Shown: positions 6,550 through 14,826 of the stretch, piece by piece
How the letters are laid out: every line of letters starts with the position of its first letter
Numbering within the stretch: position 1 is the first letter of the stretch
Assembly: GCA_964389735.1 (NCBI GenBank)
Contig: CAYMEJ010000020.1
Location: forward strand, 1 to 18,606
Reading direction: 5' to 3'
DNA length: 18,606 nt
Source of the DNA: JAQUVS01 sp964389735
GTDB taxonomy: Bacteria; Bacillota_I; Bacilli_A; RF39; UBA660
Position numbers and translations under genes: made by a program
The notes under the pieces: generated by a model
Database searches by the model: none
What the model saw: the letters and a program-made list of their open reading frames with translations, nothing else
What the model was told of the DNA's origin: nothing

Positions 6550-9500
6550 TTGGACAAAAGAGCAAAATGAAGCTATTAATAAAGATAATACTAATATTAT
6601 AGTATCAGCAGGAGCAGGTTCTGGTAAAACTGCAGTATTAAGTGAAAGAGTATTAAGAAAACTAAAACAAGGTGTTGATGTTAATGAATTATTAGTATTA
6701 ACATTTACTAATGCTGCAGCAGCAGAAATGAAAATAAGAATCAGAAAAAAAATAAAGAAAGCAAACTTATTAGATCAAATAAATAAAATTGATTCAGCAT
6801 ATATAACAACATTTGACTCATTTGCATTATCAATAGTTAAGAAATATCATGATGTTTTAAATATAAGTAAAGATCTATCAATAGTAGATACAAGTATAAT
6901 AGAATTAAAAAAAGTAGAATTATTAAATAATATTTTTGAAAAGAAATATTATTCTGATGATAAATATTTTTTACAAATGATTAATGACTTTTGTGTTAAA
7001 GATGATGAACAATTAAAAAAATATATTTTAAATATTATTAATCAATTAGATATGAGATATGATAAAGAAATATTTTTAAATAACTATATAAAAATATATT
7101 TTAATAATGAAAAAATAGATGAATTTATAAAACAATATCTAGATTTAATAAATCAAAAAATAAAAAGCATAAAAAACAATTTAACATATTTAGGTTTAAG
7201 TATGGATAATGGTGATAAATATGGTGAAATAGAAGAAGTATTAGAACCATTATTAAATGCTAAGACATATGAAGAAATAAGAATTAGTACTAATATTAAA
7301 TTACCAAGTTTGCCTCCTAAATCAGATGAAACTGCAAAAAATAAAAAAACAAATATCTCAAATTTATTAAAAGAAATAACAAAATTAACTCAATATGAAA
7401 GTGTTAATAATATCAAAGAAACAATATTATCAACTAAAACATACTTAATATCATTAATAGAAATAATAAATGAATTAGATGAAAAAATAAAACAATATAA
7501 GTATGATAATAATATTTATGAATTTGTTGATATAAGTAAAATGGCAATTAAATTAGTTAAAGAAAATGAAGAAATAAGAGATGAATTAAAAAACTATTTT
7601 AATGAAATAATGATAGATGAATATCAAGATACTAATGACCTACAAGAAGAATTTATCAAATGTATAGAAAACAATAATGTTTATATGGTAGGAGATGTAA
7701 AACAATCTATTTATAGATTTAGAAATGCTAATCCATATATATTTAAAGAAAAGTATGAAAAATATAGTAATGGTATAGGTGGATATAAAATAGATTTAAA
7801 TAAAAACTTTAGAAGTAGGGATGAAGTACTACAAAATATTAACTTAATATTTGACCAAGTAATGGATGATAAAATAGGAGGAGCTAAATACTCTTTATTT
7901 CATAGAATGATTTTTGGAAATGAATCATATAAATTAAAAGGTTTAACTAAACATAATAATGATTTAGAATTATATAGTTATAATGTTGAAAAAGATGATA
8001 AATTCTCAAAATATAAAAAAGAAGAAATAGAAGCATTTATTATTGCAAATGATATAAAAAATAAAATAGATAATAAGTATCAAGTGTATGATAAAGATAA
8101 TGAAATAATAAAAGATATTAGCTATGAAGATATTGTAATAATAATGGATAGAGGTACTAATTTTGAATTATATAAAAAGATATTTGAATATATGGAAATA
8201 CCACTAACTATTTATCAAGATGAAAATATACTTAATCAAAATGAATTATATATAATTAATAACTTAATAAAATTATTAATTCATATAAAAGAAAATAATT
8301 ATGATAGTAAATTCAAATATAGTTTTATAAGTATAGCAAGAAGTTATTTATATGAATTAACAGATGATGAAATATTTAATATAGTAACAAATAATTTATA
8401 TAATGAAACTATTATATATAAAGATATAAAAGAAATTATAGAAGATATTAATAAATTATCATTAAAAGAAATTGTAGAACTATTAATAGATAAAACTGAT
8501 ATATATAATAAATTAATAAAAGTAGGACATATAGAGGAATCAACTACAATAATAGAAAAAGTAATTGATATAGCTAACAATGTATCAAAATTAGGATATT
8601 CTCTAAAAAAATTTAGTGAGTACTTAGAAGAAATAATAAAAGGTAATTCAGAAATAAAATATTCATTAAATACTTCTACTAATACAGGTGTTAGAATAAT
8701 GAATATTCATAAATCAAAAGGATTGGAATTTCATTTATGTTATTTTTCTGGATTATATAAAGAATTTAATTTAAGAGAATTAAATGATCAATTTATGTAT
8801 GATAAGGAATATGGAATAATAACACCATATTTTAATGAAGGAATAGGTTCAACTATATATAAAACTTTATTGAAAGAAAAAACTAAGAAAGAAGAAATTA
8901 GTGAAAGAATCAGATTGTTCTATGTAGCACTTACAAGAAGTATGGAAAAAATAATATTAGTACTTCCAACTATTGAAGAAGAAGATATTATTAATGATGA
9001 TATTGTAGATGATGAAATAAGAAATAAATATAATTCTTTCTTAGATATAATAAAAAGTATATATCCTAAGTTAATTAAATATGTAAAAAGTATTAACCTA
9101 GAAGAAATAACAATAACAGAAGACTATAACAATACTAAATTATCTAATTTAAATTTTGATAAAAAAGAAGAAAAATTAAATGTAGAAGAAGTAAATATAA
9201 TTGATGAAGTATTAGAACAAGAATCATATTCTAAAAAAGATAATACTTTAATTGATGAAGAAACAAAAAAGAAAATGGAATATGGCACATATATACATTC
9301 ATTGTTAGAAGTAATTGATCTAAAGTCAAAAGAAATAAATATTGAAGTAGATGATTATATTAAAACTAAATTATTAAACTTTATGAATAGTGATGTATTA
9401 AAAAATATAGAAAATGCTAATATTTATAAAGAATATGAATTTATATATGAAGAAGAAAAAATAAAACATCATGGTATTATAGATTTAATGTTAGAATATG

Positions 9501-9661
9501 AAGACCATATAGATATAATTGATTACAAATTAAAAAATATTTTAGATGATGAATACTTAAAACAACTAAATGGATATAAAAAATATATAGAATTAAAGAC
9601 AAAAAAGAAGACAAATACTTATTTATATTCAATTATGGATAGTACTCTAAAAGAAATTTGA
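6542..9661 (+). CDS. addA: AddA subunit of the AddAB helicase-nuclease (UvrD-like, RecB family)
   Basis: This is the ATP-driven 3'-5' helicase and nuclease subunit that unwinds and resects DNA ends in the cytoplasm. All superfamily 1 motifs can be read in order: Walker A SAGAGSGKT (22-30), motif Ia LTFTNAAAAEMK, motif II DEYQDTND, motif III GDVKQSIYRFRNANP, motif IV LNKNFRS, motif V NIHKSKGLEF and motif VI RIRLFYVALTRSMEK. The C-terminal RecB-type nuclease has YGTYIHSLLE, HGIIDLML (D981) and IIDYKLKN (D994, K996). At 1,039 residues it is shorter than Bacillus AddA (about 1,230) but lacks no motif I can identify. Its start overlaps addB, which implies translational coupling and equal stoichiometry. 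It ends in TGA with no convincing terminator directly behind it. Confidence 0.97.
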   Translation: MPDWTKEQNEAINKDNTNIIVSAGAGSGKTAVLSERVLRKLKQGVDVNELLVLTFTNAAAAEMKIRIRKKIKKANLLDQINKIDSAYITTFDSFALSIVKKYHDVLNISKDLSIVDTSIIELKKVELLNNIFEKKYYSDDKYFLQMINDFCVKDDEQLKKYILNIINQLDMRYDKEIFLNNYIKIYFNNEKIDEFIKQYLDLINQKIKSIKNNLTYLGLSMDNGDKYGEIEEVLEPLLNAKTYEEIRISTNIKLPSLPPKSDETAKNKKTNISNLLKEITKLTQYESVNNIKETILSTKTYLISLIEIINELDEKIKQYKYDNNIYEFVDISKMAIKLVKENEEIRDELKNYFNEIMIDEYQDTNDLQEEFIKCIENNNVYMVGDVKQSIYRFRNANPYIFKEKYEKYSNGIGGYKIDLNKNFRSRDEVLQNINLIFDQVMDDKIGGAKYSLFHRMIFGNESYKLKGLTKHNNDLELYSYNVEKDDKFSKYKKEEIEAFIIANDIKNKIDNKYQVYDKDNEIIKDISYEDIVIIMDRGTNFELYKKIFEYMEIPLTIYQDENILNQNELYIINNLIKLLIHIKENNYDSKFKYSFISIARSYLYELTDDEIFNIVTNNLYNETIIYKDIKEIIEDINKLSLKEIVELLIDKTDIYNKLIKVGHIEESTTIIEKVIDIANNVSKLGYSLKKFSEYLEEIIKGNSEIKYSLNTSTNTGVRIMNIHKSKGLEFHLCYFSGLYKEFNLRELNDQFMYDKEYGIITPYFNEGIGSTIYKTLLKEKTKKEEISERIRLFYVALTRSMEKIILVLPTIEEEDIINDDIVDDEIRNKYNSFLDIIKSIYPKLIKYVKSINLEEITITEDYNNTKLSNLNFDKKEEKLNVEEVNIIDEVLEQESYSKKDNTLIDEETKKKMEYGTYIHSLLEVIDLKSKEINIEVDDYIKTKLLNFMNSDVLKNIENANIYKEYEFIYEEEKIKHHGIIDLMLEYEDHIDIIDYKLKNILDDEYLKQLNGYKKYIELKTKKKTNTYLYSIMDSTLKEI

Positions 9662-9700
9662 TTTACAGACTATTTTGTAAATAAAAATGTAAATTTACAA
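9661..9700. repeat. Cluster of TGTAAAT/ATTTACA inverted motifs
   Basis: The heptamer ATTTACA (9661-9667) and its complement TGTAAAT (9676-9682) are followed by the perfect 12-bp palindrome TGTAAATTTACA (9688-9699). TTGTAAAT (9675-9682) and ATTTACAA (9693-9700) can also pair across 10 nt. No T tract follows, so it is a poor intrinsic terminator. It could be a protein-binding site or a 3'-end hairpin for addA. The spacing does not let me name a regulator. Confidence 0.45.
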
Positions 9701-9727
9701 GCATTTTACTATTAAATAAATATAAAG

Positions 9728-9749
9728 ATTTTAATAATATTATTAAAAT
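9728..9749. promoter_or_regulatory. 22-bp perfect palindrome overlapping the -35 region of the popT-uppP promoter
   Basis: Half-site ATTTTAATAAT (9728-9738) is followed directly by its complement ATTATTAAAAT (9739-9749). It fills the -35 region and spacer immediately before the -10 element at 9752, the usual place for a repressor operator. It has no loop and no T tract, so it is not a typical terminator. The A/T-only composition means chance is not excluded. Confidence 0.45.
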
Positions 9750-9757
9750 GATATAAT
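9749..9757 (+). promoter_or_regulatory. Extended -10 promoter of the popT-uppP operon
   Basis: TGATATAAT, identical to four other promoters in this window, gives a predicted start near 9764 and a leader of about 24 nt. The -35 region lies inside the palindrome and has no good TTGACA match, so activity would rest on the TG extension. Confidence 0.75.
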
Positions 9758-9787
9758 GATTAATAGAATTAACAAGAAGGAGATTTT

Positions 9788-10654
9788 ATGAAAAAAAATA
9801 TATTTTTAGTTATCAAAGGATTTGCTATGGGAATAGCTAATATTATTCCTGGAGTAAGTGGTGGAACACTTGCTATTATATTAGGAATATATGAAGATTT
9901 TATAGGAGCATTAAGTCATTTCTTTAAAAACTTTAAGAAAAACATTGCATTTTTAATACCATTGTTTATTGGTATAGGATTATCAATAATAACAATGAGT
10001 AGTGTAATCGATTACTCATATAAACATTTTCCAATACCAACAGCATTATTCTTTGTAGGATTAGTACTTGGAGGAATTCCAATGCTATATGGAAAAGTAA
10101 AAGATAACAAAAAAGCAAAAAAACAAATATCAAGTTGGGTAATAATGTTATTAACATTCTCGCTTGTAATATTTATGGCATTTGCTGATAAAATATTTGG
10201 TACAAGTGGTGAAGTAGTACTTACAAATATGGATGTATTTGGATACATATTATTATTCTTTGTAGGAATAATAGCAGCAGCAACAATGGTAATTCCTGGA
10301 GTAAGTGGATCTCTTGTTTTAATGCTATTAGGATACTATTATCCAGTAATTGCATTAATAAAAGAATTAACACACTTTAAAAACTTATTTGATAATGTAA
10401 TAGCATTAGGAATATTTGGAGTAGGTGTACTAGTAGGAATAGTACTTATTGCTAAATTAATAGAATTTTTATTTAATAAATATGAAACAAAAACATATTA
10501 TGGAGTATTAGGATTTATATTTGCATCTATTATTGCAATACCAATATCTTCATTTAGTGGAGTTGATTTAAATATTGATGTAGTACAAGTTACTGTAGGT
10601 ATATTAATGATAGGTATAGGATCACTTGTATCCTATAAATTAGGAGAAAATTAA
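9788..10654 (+). CDS. DUF368 (PopT-type) polyprenyl-phosphate transporter
   Basis: DUF368 proteins were recently identified as polyprenyl-phosphate transporters (PopT) that return undecaprenyl phosphate from the outer to the inner leaflet for reuse in peptidoglycan, teichoic acid and capsule synthesis. The 288-residue protein is strongly hydrophobic. Its signature is duplicated: NIIPGVSGGTLAIILGIY (PGVSGG at 21-26) and VIPGVSGSLVLMLLGYY (PGVSGS at 170-175), consistent with two inverted halves each carrying a re-entrant PG-S-G loop. The start has a good ribosome binding site (AAGGAG, 9777-9782). The uppP gene begins 1 bp after its stop, which makes the lipid-carrier role very likely by context as well as by family. 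No membrane-external domain or fusion is present. Confidence 0.92.
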   Translation: MKKNIFLVIKGFAMGIANIIPGVSGGTLAIILGIYEDFIGALSHFFKNFKKNIAFLIPLFIGIGLSIITMSSVIDYSYKHFPIPTALFFVGLVLGGIPMLYGKVKDNKKAKKQISSWVIMLLTFSLVIFMAFADKIFGTSGEVVLTNMDVFGYILLFFVGIIAAATMVIPGVSGSLVLMLLGYYYPVIALIKELTHFKNLFDNVIALGIFGVGVLVGIVLIAKLIEFLFNKYETKTYYGVLGFIFASIIAIPISSFSGVDLNIDVVQVTVGILMIGIGSLVSYKLGEN

Positions 10655-10655
10655 A

Positions 10656-11471
10656 ATGGATTTAGGAGTAATAATATTAGCAATTGTACAAGGAATTGCA
10701 GAGTTCTTACCAATATCTTCAAGTGCTCATTTAATTATATTTAGAGACTTATTTGGAATAGGATCATCAGTAATAACAGAAGATATTTCTTTTGTATTTG
10801 ATATAGCACTTCATTTTGGTACATTACTTGCAATAGTAATATATTTCTTTCCAGACTTTTGGAAGATGTTTACAAAAGGAATAACAAAAGGTCCAAATGA
10901 CTCAGAAGGAAAAATATTCTGGTATATTGTAGTAGCAACAATACCTGCTGCAATAATGGGTGTATTATTTGAAGAACCAATAGAAGAACTAATAAGAACA
11001 AACTTTGTATTAATAGCATTTGCATTAATAATAGTAGGTATAATAATATACATAGCAGATAGAATATTTAAACAAGAAAAACATATTGAAAATATGACAA
11101 TTAAAGATGCAATAATAATAGGATGTAGTCAAGTATTAGCACTAATACCTGGTTTTTCAAGAAGTGGAACAACAATAGCAACAGGAAGAATCTTACATCT
11201 AGATAGAGAAAGCGCAGCTAAATTCTCTTTCTATTTATCAGCACCTATAGTATTAGGAGCAGTAGTAGTTAATTTACTAAAAGGTTCAACAATAAGCTTA
11301 ATAAGTGCAAATATTGGAGTATTTGTATTAGGAATATTTGTATCATTCATGGCTGGTTTAATATGTATAGAATTCTTGTTAAAATATTTAAAGAAACATG
11401 ATTTCAAAATTTTTATGATTTATAGAATCTTATTTGGATTAGCAATAATTATATATACAATAATAAAGTAG
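10656..11471 (+). CDS. uppP: Undecaprenyl-diphosphatase UppP (BacA)
   Basis: This membrane enzyme hydrolyses undecaprenyl diphosphate to undecaprenyl phosphate plus inorganic phosphate on the outer face of the membrane, and its activity confers bacitracin tolerance. The 271-residue length is normal. The two active-site segments are QGIAEFLPISSSAHL (Q12, E16, S21-S23, H25) and PGFSRSGTT (165-173, R169), followed by RESAAKFSFYLSAPI. Several membrane spans surround them. AGGAG (10642-10646) lies inside the end of the DUF368 gene, 9 nt before the ATG, so the two are co-transcribed. The gene ends at a hairpin. Together the pair covers consecutive steps of carrier recycling: dephosphorylation outside, then flipping back. 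Confidence 0.97.
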   Translation: MDLGVIILAIVQGIAEFLPISSSAHLIIFRDLFGIGSSVITEDISFVFDIALHFGTLLAIVIYFFPDFWKMFTKGITKGPNDSEGKIFWYIVVATIPAAIMGVLFEEPIEELIRTNFVLIAFALIIVGIIIYIADRIFKQEKHIENMTIKDAIIIGCSQVLALIPGFSRSGTTIATGRILHLDRESAAKFSFYLSAPIVLGAVVVNLLKGSTISLISANIGVFVLGIFVSFMAGLICIEFLLKYLKKHDFKIFMIYRILFGLAIIIYTIIK

Positions 11472-11496
11472 TTACTATTATGTAACTTTTTATTTT
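11470..11496 (+). terminator. Intrinsic terminator after uppP
   Basis: AGTTAC (11470-11475) pairs with GTAACT (11482-11487) around TATTAT, followed by TTTTATTTT. The left arm starts within the TAG stop codon of uppP (11469-11471). Confidence 0.7.
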
Positions 11497-11525
11497 GAAG
11501 AAAAAATAATTTAAAGTGATATAAT
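11495..11525 (+). promoter_or_regulatory. Promoter of tldDE
   Basis: The extended -10 TGATATAAT is at 11517-11525. TTGAAG at 11495-11500 is a possible -35 with a long 19-bp spacer. Predicted transcription starts near 11532, at the first base of the GGAGG ribosome binding site (11532-11536), giving a leader of about 11 nt. Confidence 0.7.
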
Positions 11526-11542
11526 AATATTGGAGGATTAAT

Positions 11543-12916
11543 ATGAAAAAAGAACAATTTGAAGAATTAATAAATATTATGATGTCTACAAATGCAGATT
11601 TTGGAGAAATCTTTTATGAAGAAACAAATAGTAAAACTTATATATATATAGATTCTAAATTAGATAAAATAGGAAACAACAATATAAAAGGAATAGGATT
11701 CAGATTAATAAAAGATGATGAAGTATATTACTCATCAACTAATAATTTAAATTATAATAACTTAAAAGAAGAAGCAAAAAAGTTAGCAAATAATTTAAAA
11801 GATAAAAGCAATTCTAAAATAAAATTATCTAAGTTAATAAAAAAAGATAAAAAAGTAAAAGTAAAATATGATGATATAACAATAGAAGAAAAAAAAGAAT
11901 TAATGAATGATATAAATAATACTATTAGAAGTTATTCAAATTTAATAACACAAGTTCAAATAATGTTATATGAAAATACTCAATATAAAGTAATTGTAAA
12001 TTCAACTGGTAAATATATTTCATCTACTAATAATACTGGTAGAATAATAATTAGAAGTTTTGCAGAAAAAGATGGAATAAAAACAAGTAATAGTTATCGT
12101 ACAGGTTCAAGTAATGGTTATGACTATTTTAATAAAAAAGAATTAATAGAAGAAGGAATTAAAACAGCTATTTCAGCAATTGAACAATTAGATGCAACTG
12201 ACTTTGAAGGCGGGGAAGTACCAGTAATAATAGGAAATGGGTTTGGTGGAGTAATAATTCATGAAGCATGTGTTCATGGATTAGAAGCAACATCAGTATC
12301 AAGAGGACTAAGTATATTTAAAGATGATCTTAATAAAAAAATAGGAAATGAAAAACTAACTGTTATTGATGATGGAACCTTAATAGATGAATGGGGTACT
12401 TCATTAATTGATGATGAGGGAAATCTTCCTATGAAAAACATTTTAATTGAAAATGGAATACTAAAACAATATTTAGTAGATTATCATAATGAAAATATTA
12501 TGAATCAAAAATCCAATGGATGTGGAAGAAGACAAAATTATAATTATAATCCAACATCTAGAATGAGTAATACTTTTATAAAACCAGGAAATGATTCAAT
12601 AGAAGACATGTTTAAATCAATAAAATATGGAATATATTGCAAAGATTTAAGTGGAGGTATGGTTAATCCTTCTACTGGAGACTTTAACTTTGGAGCAGAT
12701 GAAGCGTTTTTAATAGAAAATGGAAAAATTACAAAAAGAGTAAAAGGCATTACCTTAATAGGTACAAGTAAAGAAATAATTAAAAGAATAGACATGATAG
12801 CAAATGATTTAAAATTAAACTCAGGTTATTGTGGAAGTAGAAGTGGTTCCATTCCAACTACATGTGGTCAACCTACTATAAGAGTATCTAAAATGTTAGT
12901 AGGAGGTAGAAAATAA
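11543..12916 (+). CDS. tldD: TldD-type zinc metallopeptidase subunit
   Basis: TldD and TldE form a cytoplasmic heterodimeric protease that cleaves unfolded peptides; known roles include leader removal from microcin B17 and antitoxin turnover. This 457-residue protein is the catalytic subunit. The HExxxH zinc motif is HEACVH (240-245), and the C-terminal cysteine that completes zinc binding in the family is in GYCGSRSGS (C430). Other family segments are GGVIIHEA, FGADEAFLIENGK and GQPTIRV. The residue before the second zinc histidine is usually glycine (HEAxGH) but is valine here, and LEAT follows where proteobacterial TldD has LEGD. It overlaps tldE by 1 bp (TAATG). No RiPP precursor or toxin-antitoxin gene is visible nearby, so the substrate is unknown. 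Confidence 0.93.
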   Translation: MKKEQFEELINIMMSTNADFGEIFYEETNSKTYIYIDSKLDKIGNNNIKGIGFRLIKDDEVYYSSTNNLNYNNLKEEAKKLANNLKDKSNSKIKLSKLIKKDKKVKVKYDDITIEEKKELMNDINNTIRSYSNLITQVQIMLYENTQYKVIVNSTGKYISSTNNTGRIIIRSFAEKDGIKTSNSYRTGSSNGYDYFNKKELIEEGIKTAISAIEQLDATDFEGGEVPVIIGNGFGGVIIHEACVHGLEATSVSRGLSIFKDDLNKKIGNEKLTVIDDGTLIDEWGTSLIDDEGNLPMKNILIENGILKQYLVDYHNENIMNQKSNGCGRRQNYNYNPTSRMSNTFIKPGNDSIEDMFKSIKYGIYCKDLSGGMVNPSTGDFNFGADEAFLIENGKITKRVKGITLIGTSKEIIKRIDMIANDLKLNSGYCGSRSGSIPTTCGQPTIRVSKMLVGGRK

Positions 12917-14196
12917 TGAATATATTAGAATTTCTAAAACTATCAAAAGAAAATCAAATAGAAAGTATTCAAATAAAAGAATTAACAAATATAGAAAATG
13001 AAATTGAATTAATAAATGAAAGAGTAATGAATATTGAATCATCTAATAATATTAATTACAAAATAAAAGCACTTTATAATAATAAAACAGTAGAAGTAAA
13101 TACTGATTATTTAGATGAAACTATAATAGAATTAATCAAATATAAAGCGGAAAATATAGAAAGTAACTACCAAGATATTTATTTAAGTGATAAAAGTAAT
13201 AATAATGAAATAAATGAAGCAGTTAATATAAATATAAATAATAAAATACCGGAATTAAAACAAATAGAAAAAATAAGAAAAGAATACAAATACGTAAATA
13301 AAATAGAATGCATATTAACATCAATATATAATAAAATAAGAATAATAAATAGTAATGGAGTAGATATTTCAAGCAGTAATAAAAGATATTATTTTTACAT
13401 TGAATCATATGCAGAAAAAGATAATAATTTAGTAAGTAAATATGAAACAATATTAAAAACAAGTTTAGAAGAAATTAATATTAATAAAGCAGTAAGAAAA
13501 AATTTAGAAGAGACAACATTATTATTAGAAAAAAGAAAATTAGAAAACAAAAAATATGATATTATATTAACTCCAAGTGTTAACAGTGAAATATTATTAC
13601 GTTTAACAGATATGTTAAGTGCACAAGCTATTAGAACTAATCAATCAATAATGACAAATAAATTAAACAATAAAATATTTTCTAATAAAATAACTATATT
13701 AGAAGAACCAATAAATAAAAATTATCCAGGTTACAGATTATTTGATGATGAAGGAACTAAAACATATAATAAAACATTAATAGAAAATGGAATATTAAAA
13801 ACATACCTATATGACAATAAAGAGGCTTTAGAAAAGAATATTAAATCAACAGGTAATTTATATGGCAATATATCAACAAAGAATATGTATATCATGCCTA
13901 ATGAAAAGAGTTATGAAGAATTAATCAAAGAAATGAATAATGGTATCATTATAACTAATTTTATGGGTTCATCTAATTCTTCAATATCATCTATTACTGG
14001 ACAAATATCTATTCAAATATTTGGATTAATCGTAGAAAAAGGAAAAATAATATCTGGATTTACACCAGCTATATTAACAACTGATATTTTTGAATTATAT
14101 AATAATACAAAAGAAATAGGAAATGATCTAACTTTTTGCAATACTACTTCAGGCTCTCCATCAATACTAATAGAAAATATCAATATTGCAAGTTAA
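12916..14196 (+). CDS. tldE: TldE/PmbA-type non-catalytic partner of TldD
   Basis: This is the second subunit of the TldD/TldE protease. The 426-residue protein shares the overall fold with TldD but has no HExxxH motif, as expected for TldE. Recognisable parts include YDIILTPSVNSEILLRLTDM, GYRLFDDEGTKT, LIENGILKTYLYDN and the end segment GNDLTFCNTTSGSPSILIENI. AGGAGGT (12901-12907), inside the end of tldD, lies 8 nt before the ATG, so the pair should be co-translated at equal levels. The N-terminal third is unusually rich in Asn, Ile and Glu, in keeping with the genome's composition. No terminator was found before the next promoter. Confidence 0.9.
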   Translation: MNILEFLKLSKENQIESIQIKELTNIENEIELINERVMNIESSNNINYKIKALYNNKTVEVNTDYLDETIIELIKYKAENIESNYQDIYLSDKSNNNEINEAVNININNKIPELKQIEKIRKEYKYVNKIECILTSIYNKIRIINSNGVDISSSNKRYYFYIESYAEKDNNLVSKYETILKTSLEEININKAVRKNLEETTLLLEKRKLENKKYDIILTPSVNSEILLRLTDMLSAQAIRTNQSIMTNKLNNKIFSNKITILEEPINKNYPGYRLFDDEGTKTYNKTLIENGILKTYLYDNKEALEKNIKSTGNLYGNISTKNMYIMPNEKSYEELIKEMNNGIIITNFMGSSNSSISSITGQISIQIFGLIVEKGKIISGFTPAILTTDIFELYNNTKEIGNDLTFCNTTSGSPSILIENINIAS

Positions 14197-14198
14197 AC

Positions 14199-14227
14199 TT
14201 GAAAAAAAACCCTTTTTGTGGTATAAT
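14199..14227 (+). promoter_or_regulatory. Promoter of the 170-residue hypothetical gene
   Basis: -35 TTGAAA (14199-14204), a 17-bp spacer and -10 TATAAT (14222-14227), with a TG extension (14219-14220), make this a near-consensus sigma-A-type promoter. The predicted leader is about 20 nt and contains the ribosome binding site AAGGGGTGG (14241-14249). Confidence 0.85.
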
Positions 14228-14253
14228 GTTAACTACATTTAAGGGGTGGTAGT

Positions 14254-14766
14254 ATGAAACAATATTATGTAGTAGATACCAAAGAATTAAAAGCAAAAAT
14301 AGGTGAGGCAAGAGTATCTTTTTTAAGATGTTATGCTAAAGATATAGAAGATATAGAATTAGAAAAAGCAGAAGAAATTTGGAAAGGTTATCCATATACA
14401 GCACCAAGTTATAGAATTAAAATGGAAGAATTAAATAAGAAGTTAGATGAGTCATATAAAAATTCCAATATTCCAAGAAAAGTATTATTTTCAAGAGAAG
14501 GTGGAGTATTATCAGAAGTAATAACAGAGGATTCTTCTATTGAAATAGATGCTAATAGTTTACAAAAAATAACTTATGAAGAAGCAGTGAATTATTTAAA
14601 AAATAATAATATGGAAACAATTAAAAATTTTACAGAAAAATATATTGATTTTACTAAAAGAATAAAAGAATCAATTAATAGAATACCAGAAGCAATGGAA
14701 AACATTTCATTACATAAACAAGAAATAGAAACTAATTTAAATTCTATTAGAGGAAAAATAAGATAA
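14254..14766 (+). CDS. Hypothetical protein, 170 residues, not recognised
   Basis: I do not recognise this protein. It is soluble, with no signal peptide or membrane span. The N-terminal third contains VSFLRCYAKDIEDIELEKAEEIWKG in two conserved-looking stretches and an aromatic/proline patch (GYPYTAPSY). A middle segment follows with SREGGVLSEVITEDSS. The last 70 residues are charged and probably helical or coiled (TIKNFTEKYIDFTKRIKES, then HKQEIETNLNSIRGKIR). It has a single internal cysteine and no catalytic motif. Real-gene status is supported by a near-consensus promoter, a strong ribosome binding site, a monocistronic layout and its own terminator with a GCAA loop. That strong promoter suggests steady expression. 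Confidence 0.85.
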   Translation: MKQYYVVDTKELKAKIGEARVSFLRCYAKDIEDIELEKAEEIWKGYPYTAPSYRIKMEELNKKLDESYKNSNIPRKVLFSREGGVLSEVITEDSSIEIDANSLQKITYEEAVNYLKNNNMETIKNFTEKYIDFTKRIKESINRIPEAMENISLHKQEIETNLNSIRGKIR

Positions 14767-14787
14767 AAGCAATTTTATCTTTTTTTT
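14761..14787 (+). terminator. Intrinsic terminator with a GCAA tetraloop
   Basis: AGATAAAA (14761-14768) pairs perfectly with TTTTATCT (14773-14780) around GCAA, a stabilising GNRA-type loop, and is followed by seven T. The left arm contains the last sense codon and the TAA stop (14764-14766) of the hypothetical gene. Confidence 0.9.
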
Positions 14788-14796
14788 ACGAAATTA

Positions 14797-14805
14797 TGAT
14801 ATAAT
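14797..14805 (+). promoter_or_regulatory. Extended -10 promoter of the WG-repeat gene
   Basis: TGATATAAT begins 10 bp after the terminator T tract. No convincing -35 is present because the terminator occupies that position. The predicted leader is about 15 nt, carrying AGAGGT (14813-14818). Confidence 0.75.
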
Positions 14806-14826
14806 AAAAACAAGAGGTATTGTAGT

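Noticed and set aside
11543..14766. TldDE plus the following small protein as a RiPP biosynthesis cluster
   Set aside because: The 170-residue protein has its own promoter, no leader/core pattern and no modification enzyme or transporter nearby. TldDE is a general housekeeping protease in most bacteria that carry it.
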